From the NCBI GenBank assembly GCA_030789695.1, contig CM061139.1, positions 103,400,037 through 103,464,036 on the forward strand: a stretch of DNA of 64,000 nt. Direction: 5' to 3'. The notes under the pieces were generated by a model. The model ran no database searches. It worked only from the letters and a program-made list of their open reading frames with translations, and was not told where the DNA came from. Both the position numbers and the translations under genes were made by a program. The DNA comes from Scilla litardierei (taxonomy: Eukaryota > Streptophyta > Magnoliopsida > Asparagales > Asparagaceae). Of this stretch, positions 22,166 through 32,849 are shown in pieces (the stretch's first letter is position 1; the number at the start of each line of letters is the position of its first letter).

Positions 22166-23953
22166 TGTTGGATCTGGATCGTAGCCTAGAGGGGGGGTGA
22201 ATAGGCTAATAAAAATATTCGTGCAACCCACGAACAATCCCACGCAGTTATAGGCACAGACAGGGCAATAAAATAGCAATCACAGAATACGCACAGATAT
22301 ACCCTGGTTCGGTCGTCCCCACGACCTACTCCAGCCCCCGAAAGCAACAACTAGATAGATATGTAATCAAGTACAGCTACAATGAGTCAAGATCCCAAAT
22401 CTACTCTCACCTAGCTCGTACGCACACCACGTGCTCTACACTATCAATCTAGTCAGATGCTCTCCCTCCGTGACAACTCCCAAGTCGTCAGGTCCCCAAA
22501 AATAACAAAGAAGGTAAAGTTTCCCCTACGAAGAACTAACACAAATACTACACAATATAATAAACAAGAGAGTTTAGAATGCTCAGATCGTGTAGCGGTG
22601 TCGTCTTCGTCAATCAGCACTGGTCAGAACTCGTCTGACGTAGATGTAGATGTCTCTCGGCAACTCAGGTTGCGGCACGTTTCCTGATGTTGCGTCCTCC
22701 CTCTCTTTCTCAATTTGTGCGGCTTTGCGTTCTGGTGCCTCTTCTTAAAATTCGGCCGGTCCCCTGTGCTTTGAATTTCGGCTGTCTCCCTGAAACAAAA
22801 GGCACACACAACAAAAGGGGGCTCTTGCACAAAAATGTTTTGATCAAACAATGGTCTGGAAAAAAAAAGCCTTGCACAAAGTAAAGAGCACAGAGATAAA
22901 AGTTAAAGCTTGGTTCTCATTCAAACATTTACCTTTTGCATGATACTTTCTTTCCCAATGTCAGGTCAAAGTTTTGCACTCTCTCAATAAATTGGTTTGA
23001 ACAATAAAACTTAAAGACCCTTGCACATTAAACTCGGCTGCCAATAATTCCCTGAGAAAGAAAAAACAAACCAGCCATGTGCTCCTTTTTTTGATTTTTT
23101 CTTGCTGATGCCGAAATCCCCTTGGTTGGCCAATGAGTTAAAATGTTGCGGCTTGATTTGTGCGGCGCCTCTGTGCTCTCGGAACAAACAAAGGAGAAGG
23201 CTGCTCCTTTTATTCTTGCGGCCACCTGTTGAAGTTGCAAGCTTGGAAAAAAAATATAAAAACCCTAAAAACAAAACTAATATCTGGCCGGCTGCTGCCT
23301 CTCATCGAATCATGCGGCCTGTAAAAGAGAGCACCTCCACACACAAAAATTAAGCCCCGGTTTGTTTTTTTTGGGCCTTGTGTGTTTTGATTGGCTTTTG
23401 GGTGAATTTGCACAAATTACAAGTCTTGCCCTTCCACTCACGTTTGAGTACCATGCCAAAATAAAACCATTGCTTGGTCCTCTTTTTTTTGGTTGTTTAT
23501 ATATATATATGCCTTGGGAAATGAATTGGGAAATGAATTGGGCATGTGTACATTTTTTGTTGGTTTGCCTTGGGAGAATTTTTGGCCTGTGTACACTTTT
23601 TGGTTGGCTATCAAAACGAAATAGAAGGGCACCCCTTTTTTTTTAATCACGGCCTGAATGTTCATGTGGCCCAAATATTTAAAGGGAGAGGAGTTGTGAA
23701 TCCTGTGTTATGTATACCTAATTCAATGGTATGTTCATTTGGCCTGTGCACAATGACTAAGCACATATATAAGTACTTATATAAGTATATAATAAAACTT
23801 GGTACTTCCCTGTTCTCCTTTGCACATTGACCAAGTCCCTCCGTGAATTAATCATACGTTCGTCGTTCCTGAAACACTCAATACACACATTAAAAACGTT
23901 CACACACGTTTGTTATCATCAAACACGAAGTTCACATATCGTTGCTACCAACA
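22166..23953 (-). repeat. 5' LTR of element 4
   Basis: 1788 bp, same ends as 17052-18839 and one visible difference. This is the promoter-bearing copy for transcription leftwards. Confidence 0.92.
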
Positions 23954-24723
23954 CAGGGCTCCGGCCCTGGCCTCTGCCAGGGCCGGCAGGCCGGCCCTGG
24001 CCACTGCCAGGGTCGGCCTGGCCCTGGCAGTGGCCAGGGCGCCGGCCCTGGCCTCTGCCAGGGCCGGCAGGCCGGCCAGGGCCGGCAGGCCCTTGGCCAA
24101 GGCCGGCCACTGCCGGCCCGGCCTTGGCCGGCCACTGCCGGCCTGGCCATGGCCGGTCATGGCTTGGCCATGGCCGGCCATGGTCAAGGCCTTTCGGCGT
24201 TGGCCGGCCATGGCCCCTTTGGCCATGACCGGCCACCCCCTTTGAATGGGGTTGCCGCACTTTCTCCTCCCCCTTGATGGGGTGGTCGCCGGTGGTTATT
24301 GGCCGTAGCCAACCCCCTCCGCATGAGGAGAGGGGGTGCATGGCCTTCATGGCCCATTTGGCCATGGTGCACATGCACCAAATTTTCCTCTTACCCGATG
24401 GAAATAACTTCCATCATCTTCCTCGATGAAGCACCCGTTCGTCGATGAAGCACCCGTTCGTCGAGAATTTAGTTATTTTCTAATGGCCGTGTGCCAAAAA
24501 TGAATAACTTAATACGTGAACGGTCGGTTCTTCCCGTCACGGAGAGTTCCTACCATATCCATAATGATAGGAGACCCTAACGTGAAAAGAACAACCGCTG
24601 CGTTCTCTTCGTCACGAAGCGTTCCTACTATATCCGTAATAGTAGGAGACCCATTCGTGAAAAAGACAACGACTCGTTCGTAGTTTCGACGGGGCGATGG
24701 TTTGACCGGGGCGAACCCATATG
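23954..24723 (-). other. Primer-site-proximal half of the leader of element 3, with GC array
   Basis: Positions 23954-24230 continue the CCTGGCC/GGCCAGG array interrupted by element 4. Positions 24230-24723 are unique leader with a direct repeat GATGAAGCACCCGTTCGTC (about 24424-24462) and repeated AATAGTAGGAGACCC-type blocks (24560-24660). No ORF is supported. Confidence 0.65.
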
Positions 24724-24735
24724 GCTCTGATACCA
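24724..24735 (-). other. Primer binding site of element 3
   Basis: GCTCTGATACCA on the plus strand, one base from the 5' LTR at 24737. Confidence 0.9.
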
Positions 24736-24736
24736 A

Positions 24737-25344
24737 TGTAGGATCCTGTCCAAAACAGAGTTAGGATCGATAACATGAAGTTTAGACTTACGCTTGCGTA
24801 CGCGGCACGGTAGTCTACGAACTTCGCCTTCGGATTCGCCACGACGGATCGAGTCTACTCACGAACGGAGTAAGGCTACTAATCCCACAATCTAAATCTC
24901 TATTTTAGATTAAGAACTTGGATGGAGGGAGAGGAAATATTTCTGCAGAGCTTCGCTATGAAGAAGATGCATGCATGAATTTCATGCAAAATGTGTTAGG
25001 AAAATGGCTACCCTTGGGTCTTATTTATAGCCCCCAAGGTAGTTATTTTAGGGTAAGTTGTTCCTTTGGAACAACTTAATTAAGGTGTACCATGATACAT
25101 GGCACATTATAAGCTTAAGTTGTACCATATGCATGGTATAACATAAGCTTAAGATATTCCCCCTTTATTAGCCATATGTCGCATGCACTTATGCATATAT
25201 AATGCGACTTTCCCGCTCATACAGAGATCCTCTCCGCAAGGGAACAGATTCCCTTTGCACATGACTTAGTGTGCGCGACGTTCGAGGTCCGTATTCCCTC
25301 GTACATCCCCCACAAGGGTGTACAAACGTCTTCCATATCCAACA
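24737..25344 (-). repeat. 5' LTR of element 3
   Basis: 608 bp, apparently identical to 10463-11070, followed by target duplication TCACA. Its TATA box is at about 25021-25032. Confidence 0.93.
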
Positions 25345-25349
25345 TCACA

Positions 25350-26164
25350 AACCAGAGTGCATGGTTGAATTGGGCAACTTTGAATCAAGCCTTAGGCCCC
25401 AAGTCTGTGGTGGAGGCGGGCATGATTGTCGTTACAAGCGTGAAATCCGAGCAAGTCTTGGATCTAAGCTTGGAGATGAGGGCCAAGCAGGGTGCTGGAA
25501 TGAAGAGTTTTAAGAAGAGGAGATAGCATCGAATCAAGTGGGGGAGTGCGTCAAGCTAAGAGTTTAGAAGGCCAACCGTTCGAGGCGTCCAAGTCCGAAG
25601 ATGATGAGGACGTCGCTCTTGTGAGTGGGGGAGAATGTCACTGTCCGTTTCTTCTCCAAGCCAACTTCTGAATGAAGGTTCAAAGGGAGGATCAAGGCCA
25701 ATTTATCTCAACGAGGCCCAAGAAAGGTCCAAAGACATGGAACTCCAATTTAAGCAGTAGAGAAGGGTAGAAGTCTCTACAAATGGCTTTTATGTTGGAT
25801 TGAGGTTTCGTGGAAGGTCCAAAGTCAAAAGAGATGAAGGCATTTTCTAGAGTTGGGTGGAAGACTCTGGAAAAGGAATGAAGCTTAATAGATAAGACTT
25901 AGCAACCTTCTAGATAAGTCTTGTAATTATTAGAGTAGTTGGAAGTTGTGTAGAATTCATTTGTAACTATATGATCAATTTAATTTTAGCCATCAATTTA
26001 GGTGTAGAAGACATGTATAAAGGGGGCCATTGTATCATTTGTAAACCGTCCAAATTTGGATGAATAAGAGTCTTCATAAGAATTCCTTCTAAATACATTG
26101 AGTGTTCTTGATTTCTTCCAACTATTTGAGTGAGTTCTTTGAGTGTCCCAAGTGAGATTCAACA
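25350..26164 (+). mobile_element. Right part of the gypsy-like remnant: purine tract and 3' LTR
   Basis: A short degenerate region is followed by GTGGGGGAGAA (about 25625-25635) and then TGTCACTGTCC at 25636, the layout of a polypurine tract and LTR start on the plus strand. A TATA-like CATGTATAAAG near 26010 and an AATAAG signal near 26065 fit an LTR. Its end is uncertain; I place it at ...TTCAACA, 26164. The family is not identified. Confidence 0.45.
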
Positions 26165-27431
26165 TCGTCACTCATTCGATCTTTCAGAGTCCTTAGAAAT
26201 AACATTCAACTGCATGTTGGGGAGTAAGGCTGAACTAGCCTATCAAGAGGTTCGAGAGACTAGTGTCATGCGGTTGTCAATAGTGCAAAGTCCGAGCCCA
26301 TGACGTGCATAGTATGTGCTACAAACGTGCTATTATTCTTTTAAAAAAAGGTTCATAAAAAGGGCTTATGAGACCACATCCAAGACTCATCCCCAAATTC
26401 CCGAGACTCACGTGATAAAAAGAGATCAACGACACAGAAAAAGGAAAAGCTTCGGTTGATAACTAGATGCCTTTTTTGAGGAAACGAATGGTGATGATAT
26501 TAAAAGCTCCTTGCGAGTCGCATGGACGGAGACTTGCCACGATCACTAGTCACATGAAAAGGACCGTACCACAAATGAATGACCTCCTCAATTTCTTCGT
26601 TGAATTCAAGTTCTCTTATCATGATCGAGTTGATTAGATGAAGGTAATTAATTAAATTAATTATCCTGAAAAATGATGTGTGGTATGTTTACGCAATTTG
26701 CCCTCACTTGCCAATGACTCTCAAATTGTTTTAATCCCAGATTAGAATCTAGATTACGCATGTAACAAATTCCAAATGCCCATATTAATTATATTCTTGA
26801 CGTGGCAATTTGGCATGGGTTAAGCCCACTTAATTACCTTAGTGGTCTACAAGGTTTGGACACCAACCATTTGTATTTTGCAGAAAGCTCCCTTATGATA
26901 AATTTAAGGCTTAATTTACAAAAATTACCCCCAAACAATCCGGTTTTAAAAATACTGCATTTTACTTTAGAAATTAGTCAAAACACACTCGAACTTTTTT
27001 TATTATCAAACCTAGTTTTAACAAATTTTTATCAAAACTATCTTAAAATTTACCATCATTCATCAAAACTTCTTAACTTTATAATTATTGATTAAAAACT
27101 ATCTTAAAGTTTAAGTTAAATTTAATTAACCTATCTTATGCTTTCCAACATTTTAAGGTAATTTTGGTAAAAACCAAATGTTAGGAGTTTTCAATGTATT
27201 TCTAAAGTTAATAATGATACTTTAAAACCCATTAGACTAGCTTTTGTAAATTAAAGCTAAATTCTGAACCAATCTCCTACTGGAGGGTGGAATTTTGACA
27301 GGCAAAACATAGATTTTGAACGATATTGTTTCGCCATTATAATACATCTAAGCAGGGAAGGAAATGCTAATTTCAATTCTTTGTGGTAAAAAATCTCTCG
27401 CTGCTTCCACTAAGTAACCAAGGATACTAAG
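26165..27431. other. Intergenic DNA, no gene seen
   Basis: AT-rich, especially 26880-27240, with many stops in all frames. No LTR, domain or RNA gene is recognised. The last five bases (27427-27431, CTAAG) are the target duplication of element 5. Confidence 0.6.
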
Positions 27432-28570
27432 TGTTTACAGTGTTTTTTCCACCCGCAAATCGATAGAATGGAGGTTGCGGGGTTAACGCGGTCAAAGGGG
27501 ACACACGGGACCCCTGTGTTGTCGTGGTTGCCACGTGAGACGGAGATGACCCGGGTGGTCGGTCGATGACGCGTTTGATTGAGCGGGAAGGCGCCGTCCT
27601 GATCTCCGGCGGGCCGAGGGGTAGCCTCGGCGGGACGACAACTTCCGTGATCGGTAGAAGGCGGGGTCGCTCGTTGAGGGGACGCGCGGATCTTCGCGTC
27701 GGCTAGCCAAGGGGTGGCCTCGGCAGAGTGACTATCTTCTGGTGGTGGAGACGAACGGGCTCGGGGACGAGGGCGCTCGGCTCCGGCTGTGATGACGCTG
27801 AGGGGTAGCCTCGACGCCGCTGGATCTCCTAGACCTGAATGGACGAAGGAGCTCGTCAGGTGGGTCGGACCTTGGTTCCGACCGAATCCCCTCCTATGCC
27901 AAAGTCAGATCTAGTCTGAGGGATGCTCGGTGGGATCGGGCTCGGTTCACGGAGAGACCAAGCCCCGATCCTCGAGCCGAGCTATGGAGGAGAAATATGT
28001 AAAGGCGGAAGAAGGTGTAAGATGGAGTTTGTCATACCTCCCTTGTAGATCGTCCAGATCCGGCCCTTTTAGATGGCGCCGCCCGCTCTCTTCATATAGG
28101 CCCCTCCTCCTCATAATGCGCCATGATGTGATATCATGGCCGCCATTCATGGGGACATGCAAATGGGGAAGTCGTGACCCCCCTAATTGCTCCCATCTTG
28201 ATGAGGAGATGAATGTCACAAAGGTGGCCATGATGGCTGGAGGGATGGGCTCTGGCGGTTGCCATATTTGGCAGGCCTTGATGGCTGGAGATCGATGGCC
28301 ATTTAAGTCGGTCCATCAAGTCGAGCCATTAAGTCGGGCCATTAAGTCGGGCCATTATGAGATAGCCATGATGGCTAGAGAATGATGGCCATTAAGCCGG
28401 GCCATATTCTCCTTCACTATTGAAGTGGGCAGTCAGTTGGGCCTTTGTCTTGGGTGGAGAAGCGCGACCTGCCCGTGAGATCCTTGGGCTGGAGCCCGAG
28501 GCCGTAGTAGGCTGGTTGACTGGTCATAGTTGTCCTGGCTCTTCCGGGCCCGGTCAAAATAGTCCTAACA
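27432..28570 (-). repeat. 3' LTR of element 5
   Basis: 1139 bp. In sense, a TATA-like CCTATATGAAG (about 28095-28105 on the minus strand) follows a cluster of GCCATGATGGC dyads and GGCCATTAAGTCG repeats at 28120-28410, including a perfect GCCATGAT/ATCATGGC inverted repeat at 28120-28140. Confidence 0.88.
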
Positions 28571-28583
28571 ATTGCCCCCATCT
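28571..28583 (-). other. Polypurine tract of element 5
   Basis: AGATGGGGGCAAT on the minus strand, abutting the 3' LTR. Confidence 0.65.
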
Positions 28584-28689
28584 TCTGAGCTCTACCATTG
28601 TTGAGGTGGAGGTCGGGAGATGTATAATGGGGGAGAAGTCGCTCTTTCTGTAAACTTTGGTCTGTCTTGCGGAGTTGCCTTTTGACGAT

Positions 28690-30340
28690 AGATCGTCGGT
28701 CCGAGATTTGTTCGGTTGCGAGAGGAGTCGCCCCTCGACTTACGACCGACGAAGGATCGGGTCGACCAGCTGGGGGAGTTGCCCCCAGTACTGAGATTGA
28801 GCTCATCCGTTCGGTGGCGAGGGAAGTTGCCCCTCGACTTACAGCCGACGAAGGAGATTCGTTCGGTGGCGAGGGGAGTTGTCCCTCGACTTACGGCCGA
28901 CGAAGGAGATTCGTTCGGTGGCGAGGGGAGTTGTCCCTCGACTTACGGCCGACGAAGGAGATTCGTTCGGTGGCGAGGGGAGTTTCCCCTCGACTTGCGG
29001 CCGACGAAGGAGATTCGTTCGGTGGCGAGGGGAGTTGCCCCTCGACTTGCGGCCGACGAAGGAGATTCGTTCGGTGGCGAGGGGAGTTGTCCCTCGACTT
29101 GCGGCCGACGAAGGAGATTCGTTCGGTGGCGAGGGGAGTTGTCCCTCGACTTGCGGCCGACGAAGGAGATTCGTTCGATGGCGAGGGGAGTTGCCCCTCG
29201 ACTTACGGCCGACGAAGGAGATTCGTTCGATGGCGAGGGGAGTTGCCCCTCGACTTACGGCCGACGAAGGAGATTCGTTCGGTGGCGAGGGGAGTTGCCC
29301 CTCGACTTACGGCCGACGAAGAAGATTCGTCCGGTAACAAGGGGAGTTGCCCCTCGACTTACGGCCGACAAAGGAGATTCCTTCGGTGGCGAGGGGAGTT
29401 GCCTCTCGGCCGACGAAGGAGATTCGTTCAATGGCGAGGGGAGTTGCCCCTCGGCTTACGGCCGACGAAGGAGATTCGTTCGGTGGTGAGGGGAGTTGCC
29501 CCTCGACTTACGGCCGACGAAGGGGATTCGTTCCCGAGTCTATTAGCCTGCTGGGGGAAACTTCCCAATCTTAGAGTCGATCGAGTGATGGCCCGCTGGG
29601 GGAGTGGCCCCTAGCCTTATGACCGATCCGTTTGGTTGTGAGAGGAGTTGCCCCTTGACTTACGGCCGACGAAGGAGATTCGTTCGGTGGCAAGGGGAGT
29701 TGTCCCTCGACTTGCGGCCGACGAAGGAGATTCGTTCGGTGGCGAGGGGAGTTGCCCCTCGACTTACGGCCGACAAAGGAGATTCGTTCGGTGGCGAGGG
29801 GAGTTGCCCCTCGACTTACGGCCGACGAAGGAGATTTGTTCGGTGGCGAGGGGAGTTGCCCCTCGACTTACGACTGACGAAGAAGATTCGTCCGGTAACG
29901 AGGGGAGTTGCCCCTCGACTTATGGCCGACGAAGGAGATTCCTTCAGTGGCGAGGGGAGTTGCCCCTCGGCCGACGAAGGAGATTCGTTCAATGGCGAGG
30001 GGAGTTGCCCCTCGGCTTATGGCCGACGAAGGAGATTCGTTCGGTGGCGAGGGGAGTTGCCCCTCGACTTACGGCCGACGAAGGGGATTCGTTTCCGAGT
30101 CTATTAGCCTGCGGGGGCAACTTCCCAATCTTAGAGTCGGTCGAGTGATGGCCCGCTGGGGGAGTGGCCCCTAGCCTTATGACCGATCCGTTTGGTTGCG
30201 AGAGGAGTTGCCCCTCGACTTACGGCCGACGTAGGAGTGCTCGGCCTGCAGGGGGGTTGCCCCCAGCCATTTGACTGATCCGTTCGTTCGGTTGCGAGGG
30301 GAGTTGCCCCTCGACTTACGGCCAACGAAAGGGGTGAGGA
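28690..30340. repeat. 52-bp tandem array with internal hairpin
   Basis: About thirty copies of a 52-bp unit containing GAGGGGAGTTGCCCCTC, a 6-bp stem with 5-nt loop (unit starts for example at 28847, 28899, 28951). A larger repeat is visible: the block ending with CGCTGGGGGAGTGGCCCC at about 29588 recurs at about 30151. Because 52 is not a multiple of 3, the plus-strand frame rotates each unit and all three frames stay open, giving three overlapping ORFs with the same rotating peptide. I do not call these genes. Confidence 0.88.
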
Positions 30341-31742
30341 CCTTGTGAAGACCTTCGAAGATTCCATGGTGGCGTTCTGCCACTACTTCTTCCGGCTCGG
30401 GCAGATGCGGGAGCAGTTCGGTAGCCCAGTCGGGGCAATTCGTCTAGCGGTAGCTTTGGCGGCCCTTCGGAAGGGCTACTCGGATATCCGAACAAGCAGC
30501 TGGGCCGGATTGGCTGGTGAAGATGCCGACATTGTCGACGGCTCGGCCAGGATGAGGATGACTTTGTGAGTTTGACAAGGTGTCTCGGAAGCTCGGAAAG
30601 GTGGTCCGACTCGTCTGGTCGGACTGGTCGGCCTCCTAAGGGGCCGGCCTCGGCCTCGGCTTCGGCCTCGGCCTGGGCTGGTCGGCCTCCTCTGGGGTTG
30701 GCCTCGGCCTCTGCCTGAACTGGTCGGCCTCGGCCTCGGCCTGGACTGAGGTAGGTCTACTAGCTCGGCTGGTTCAACAGCTCCGTCGCTGGCTCGGCGT
30801 TGAGACTCTGATATTTGGTAAGGCGGTCGGACTCGTCTGGTCGGCCTCCTCCTGGGTCGGTTGAACTGGTGTGGTCGGCCTCCTCTTGGACGGGTCGGCC
30901 TCGTCTAGACACAGCTCTAGTTCCATTTCCAACTTTGGCTCCAGCTTTAACTTTAGCTTTTATCTGGATCCTAGCGCCGGCTCCGACTCCTGCTCCGGCT
31001 TTTGTCTGGATCCTAGCTCCATCTCCGGCTCCAGCTGTTGTCCGTTTGGCGGCACGACCAAGGTAGCTCGGTAGGGGGCGGCACAGTGATGGGAGCTCAA
31101 CCCATATGTTTGGCGATGGCAGCACGGTGTTGGTATGACGAACGTCGAGACAATGGCCAGAGATGGTGTTAGGGCCATTGATGAAGGCCGAGTCGGGTCT
31201 AAGCCCGACGCTTGCGAGATTCGTTGGTGTTGTCTCTTGTCTGAACTCGATCGAGATCTCATTCTCCTTGGCGGCCTTGTCAATCCACTCGTAGCCCCGC
31301 CTCTTCCTGGCCCGTCCCCAAATCTAGAAGCACTCCTTGCGCCTCTCCCTCAGGTTGGGTGAGGCCGCAATGCCGGTCGTCGTGTGATCCGGTGTTTGTC
31401 GCGGCCATGGCAGCCTTATCTACAAGCATTTTGTGAGGCATTTGTTGAAAACGGAGGATGTGGCTTTTTATCACCATCTCGCAAGAAGTTTAAGCGAGGA
31501 GAATTGTTAAGAGAGCTCTTGCAGTTGTCAGAAAGCACACAATTAATTTAGCAAGGAAGAGGACATGTTGACCTTTTTGCTGGGTCGGTTGCGAGCTTGG
31601 CTCGCTTGGTTTAACCACTCGGATGCTCGGGTCTCGACCTCGGCTTGCAGATGCTCGAATGCTCGACCCGGAGCCTTGAATGCTCGGCACGGATGCATGG
31701 ATGCCCGTCGCAAATGCTCGACAGAGGGGCTCGAATGCTCAA
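30341..31742. other. Low-complexity internal DNA of element 5
   Basis: Contains GGCCTCGGCCTC-type runs (30640-30760), two copies of TCTGGATCCTAGC in a Ser/Gly/Ala-coding-like run (30880-31050) and GATGCTCG repeats (31615-31742). No domain is recognised in any frame. Confidence 0.55.
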
Positions 31743-32035
31743 CATGAATTGGGCGACATGGCACTCGTTGTGGTGCATCAGCCTCCGCAACGCGTCACTC
31801 CTTACGATCTCTTGGATCGTCTTCGCGAGCTCCCGCCTCTTGGCTTTGTACAGCTCTGTAGTGACCCATTCGTAGGAGGTGCAGAGCCCATTGAGCTCTG
31901 GCACCCGGAAGATCTCGGCGTAGGCCTCTTCGTGCTTGGGGGTGCGGCAGGTGGACTCGGCCGAGTACGCGCCGTCGAAGCTGTCGTCCCCGAACAGCAT
32001 CCGGAGGAAGTTGCCGCAGATTTTGGCCACAGCTT
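31743..32035 (-). pseudogene. Captured fragment of a sterol C-24 methyltransferase (SMT2-like)
   Basis: The minus-strand frame reads about 95 residues with the hallmark region of plant sterol C-24 methyltransferases: CGNFLRM, then SFDGAYS followed by an E-x-TC-x-x-P block (the sterol methyltransferase signature region), YAEIFRV, and SYEWVTTELYKA. These enzymes transfer a methyl group from S-adenosylmethionine to the sterol side chain at the ER membrane. The match resembles the SMT2 rather than the SMT1 branch. The fragment is a small part of a protein of about 350 residues; conserved positions have changed and neither start nor end of the gene is present. It lies directly after the SKS fragment on the same strand. 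Confidence 0.72.
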
Positions 32036-32139
32036 CCCAAAGAATCCCCTCAGTGTTCTTGGAGGGCATGCACCCTGTCGCCATGCCGGAACACGATGGT
32101 ACTATTTGGGGAGATTGACTGCAGGAGTCCGATGCTGAG

Positions 32140-32849
32140 GCTGGTGAAGATGCCGACATTGTGCACACGAAATCGGTATGTCTTGCCAGGCTCCACATTG
32201 AGAGTCTCGCACTGGATACCCTCGGGAACGAGCGTTGCATTCTATCGGTAAAGATTCATTCCCATTGATCAACACGCCGTCGGGCACCCCCAGCTCCTTG
32301 CCCTCATCGAGCTCCCTCCTCAAACCTGTGTGGTTTTTGTTAAACCAGTCTCCGATGAGGAGAGTGGTGTCGCCGTCGGGCCTGTCGAAGGGCAAGGGGA
32401 CGACCTCGCGGTTGTTGACGACGATCCCTCCATGGCCTCCGGCCGCTCGGTGCAGGTATCGGCAGGGGAAGTAGAAGAAGCTCCCGATCTGGTCCTTCAC
32501 CTAAAACCGATGCGTCCAGTTCCAACCGGGCGGGATCGGGCAGTTCGTGCCCCGCACGCCGTCTTGCCAGGAGTTGCGCCTGTGTTGGGTACCGTCCCAT
32601 GTGACGAGAAGGGGGCTCGCCCAAATTGTTTCTAACATTTGCCATGACGTTCCAGTCGGTGGTCACGTTGATGACCGGGCCGGGGAACTGGCCGTTGATC
32701 GCTATCACCTGCTGCTTGATGCCGAGAGGGGCGACGGTGAGGTGAGAGACGACCCAGTTGAAGCTCGTCGTTGGGTCGCTAGCCGAGCAGCGACCGGTCA
32801 CTAGCGCCCACAGCAACCCCACCAAAATGAACCACCGTGATGCCGCCAT
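32140..32849 (-). pseudogene. Captured 5' part of an SKU5-similar (SKS) multicopper-oxidase-like gene
   Basis: It begins with an ATG at 32847-32849 and a signal-peptide-like N-terminus, then PLGIKQQVIAINGQFPGPVI, the start of the first cupredoxin domain. After a frameshift in a C-run near 32623, other frames continue with NSWQDGV, KDQIGSFFYFP (about 32470-32500), NREVVPLPFD, GVPDGVLING and GKTYRFRVHNVGI (about 32150-32190). SKS proteins are secreted or GPI-anchored cell-wall proteins related to ascorbate oxidase. At least two frameshifts and a stop break the frame. No intron-like interruption is evident across about 230 codons, which would fit capture through RNA if the source gene has introns there. 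Confidence 0.82.

Larger units (their letters stand above)
17052..23953 (-). mobile_element. Element 4: gag-only Sirevirus-type element (non-autonomous), minus strand
   Basis: Two 1788-bp LTRs flank a 3326-bp internal region with a primer site, a full gag and a noncoding 3' part. No protease, integrase, reverse transcriptase or RNase H is present. Target duplication CAGGG is at 17047-17051 and 23954-23958. The only LTR difference I found is T at 17281 versus C at the matching base near 22395. It resembles the TR-GAG class of plant elements. Enzymes must come from an autonomous Sirevirus. Confidence 0.93.
10463..25344 (-). mobile_element. Element 3: complete Ty1/copia element, minus strand, with nested element 4
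   Basis: Two 608-bp LTRs (10463-11070 and 24737-25344), TG...CA ends, 5-bp target duplication TCACA at 10458-10462 and 25345-25349, Met-tRNA primer site at 24724-24735 and polypurine tract at 11071-11080. Without the 6.9-kb insertion of element 4 it is about 8.0 kb. Domain order on the minus strand is gag, protease, integrase, reverse transcriptase, which is the copia order. The LTRs read as identical, yet pol is broken in many places, so it must have been mobilised by enzymes of another copy. Confidence 0.93.

Noticed and set aside
23827..24381. Further ORFs in five or more frames
   Set aside because: Same GC array, right-hand part; no conserved domain.
10278..26169. TCGTC on both sides (10278-10282 and 26165-26169) as a target duplication of one large element
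   Set aside because: The sequence just inside the left copy does not begin with an LTR (no TG start, no second LTR), so the match is probably chance.
28667..30174. Long overlapping plus-strand ORFs encoding a Gly/Arg/Pro-rich repeat protein
   Set aside because: They are the rotating three-frame reading of the 52-bp array, antisense to the element; no start context or domain supports a gene.
28690..30340. CRISPR-like look of regularly spaced repeats with short palindromes
   Set aside because: Units are contiguous 52-bp tandem copies with no variable spacers, and lie inside an LTR retrotransposon of a plant genome.
30760..31125. 121-residue minus-strand ORF (Lys/Ala/Gly-rich)
   Set aside because: It is a reading of a short degenerate tandem repeat (TCTGGATCCTAGC-type) without a domain.
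31680..32138. 152-residue plus-strand ORF
   Set aside because: It is the antisense shadow of the captured sterol methyltransferase and SKS fragments.
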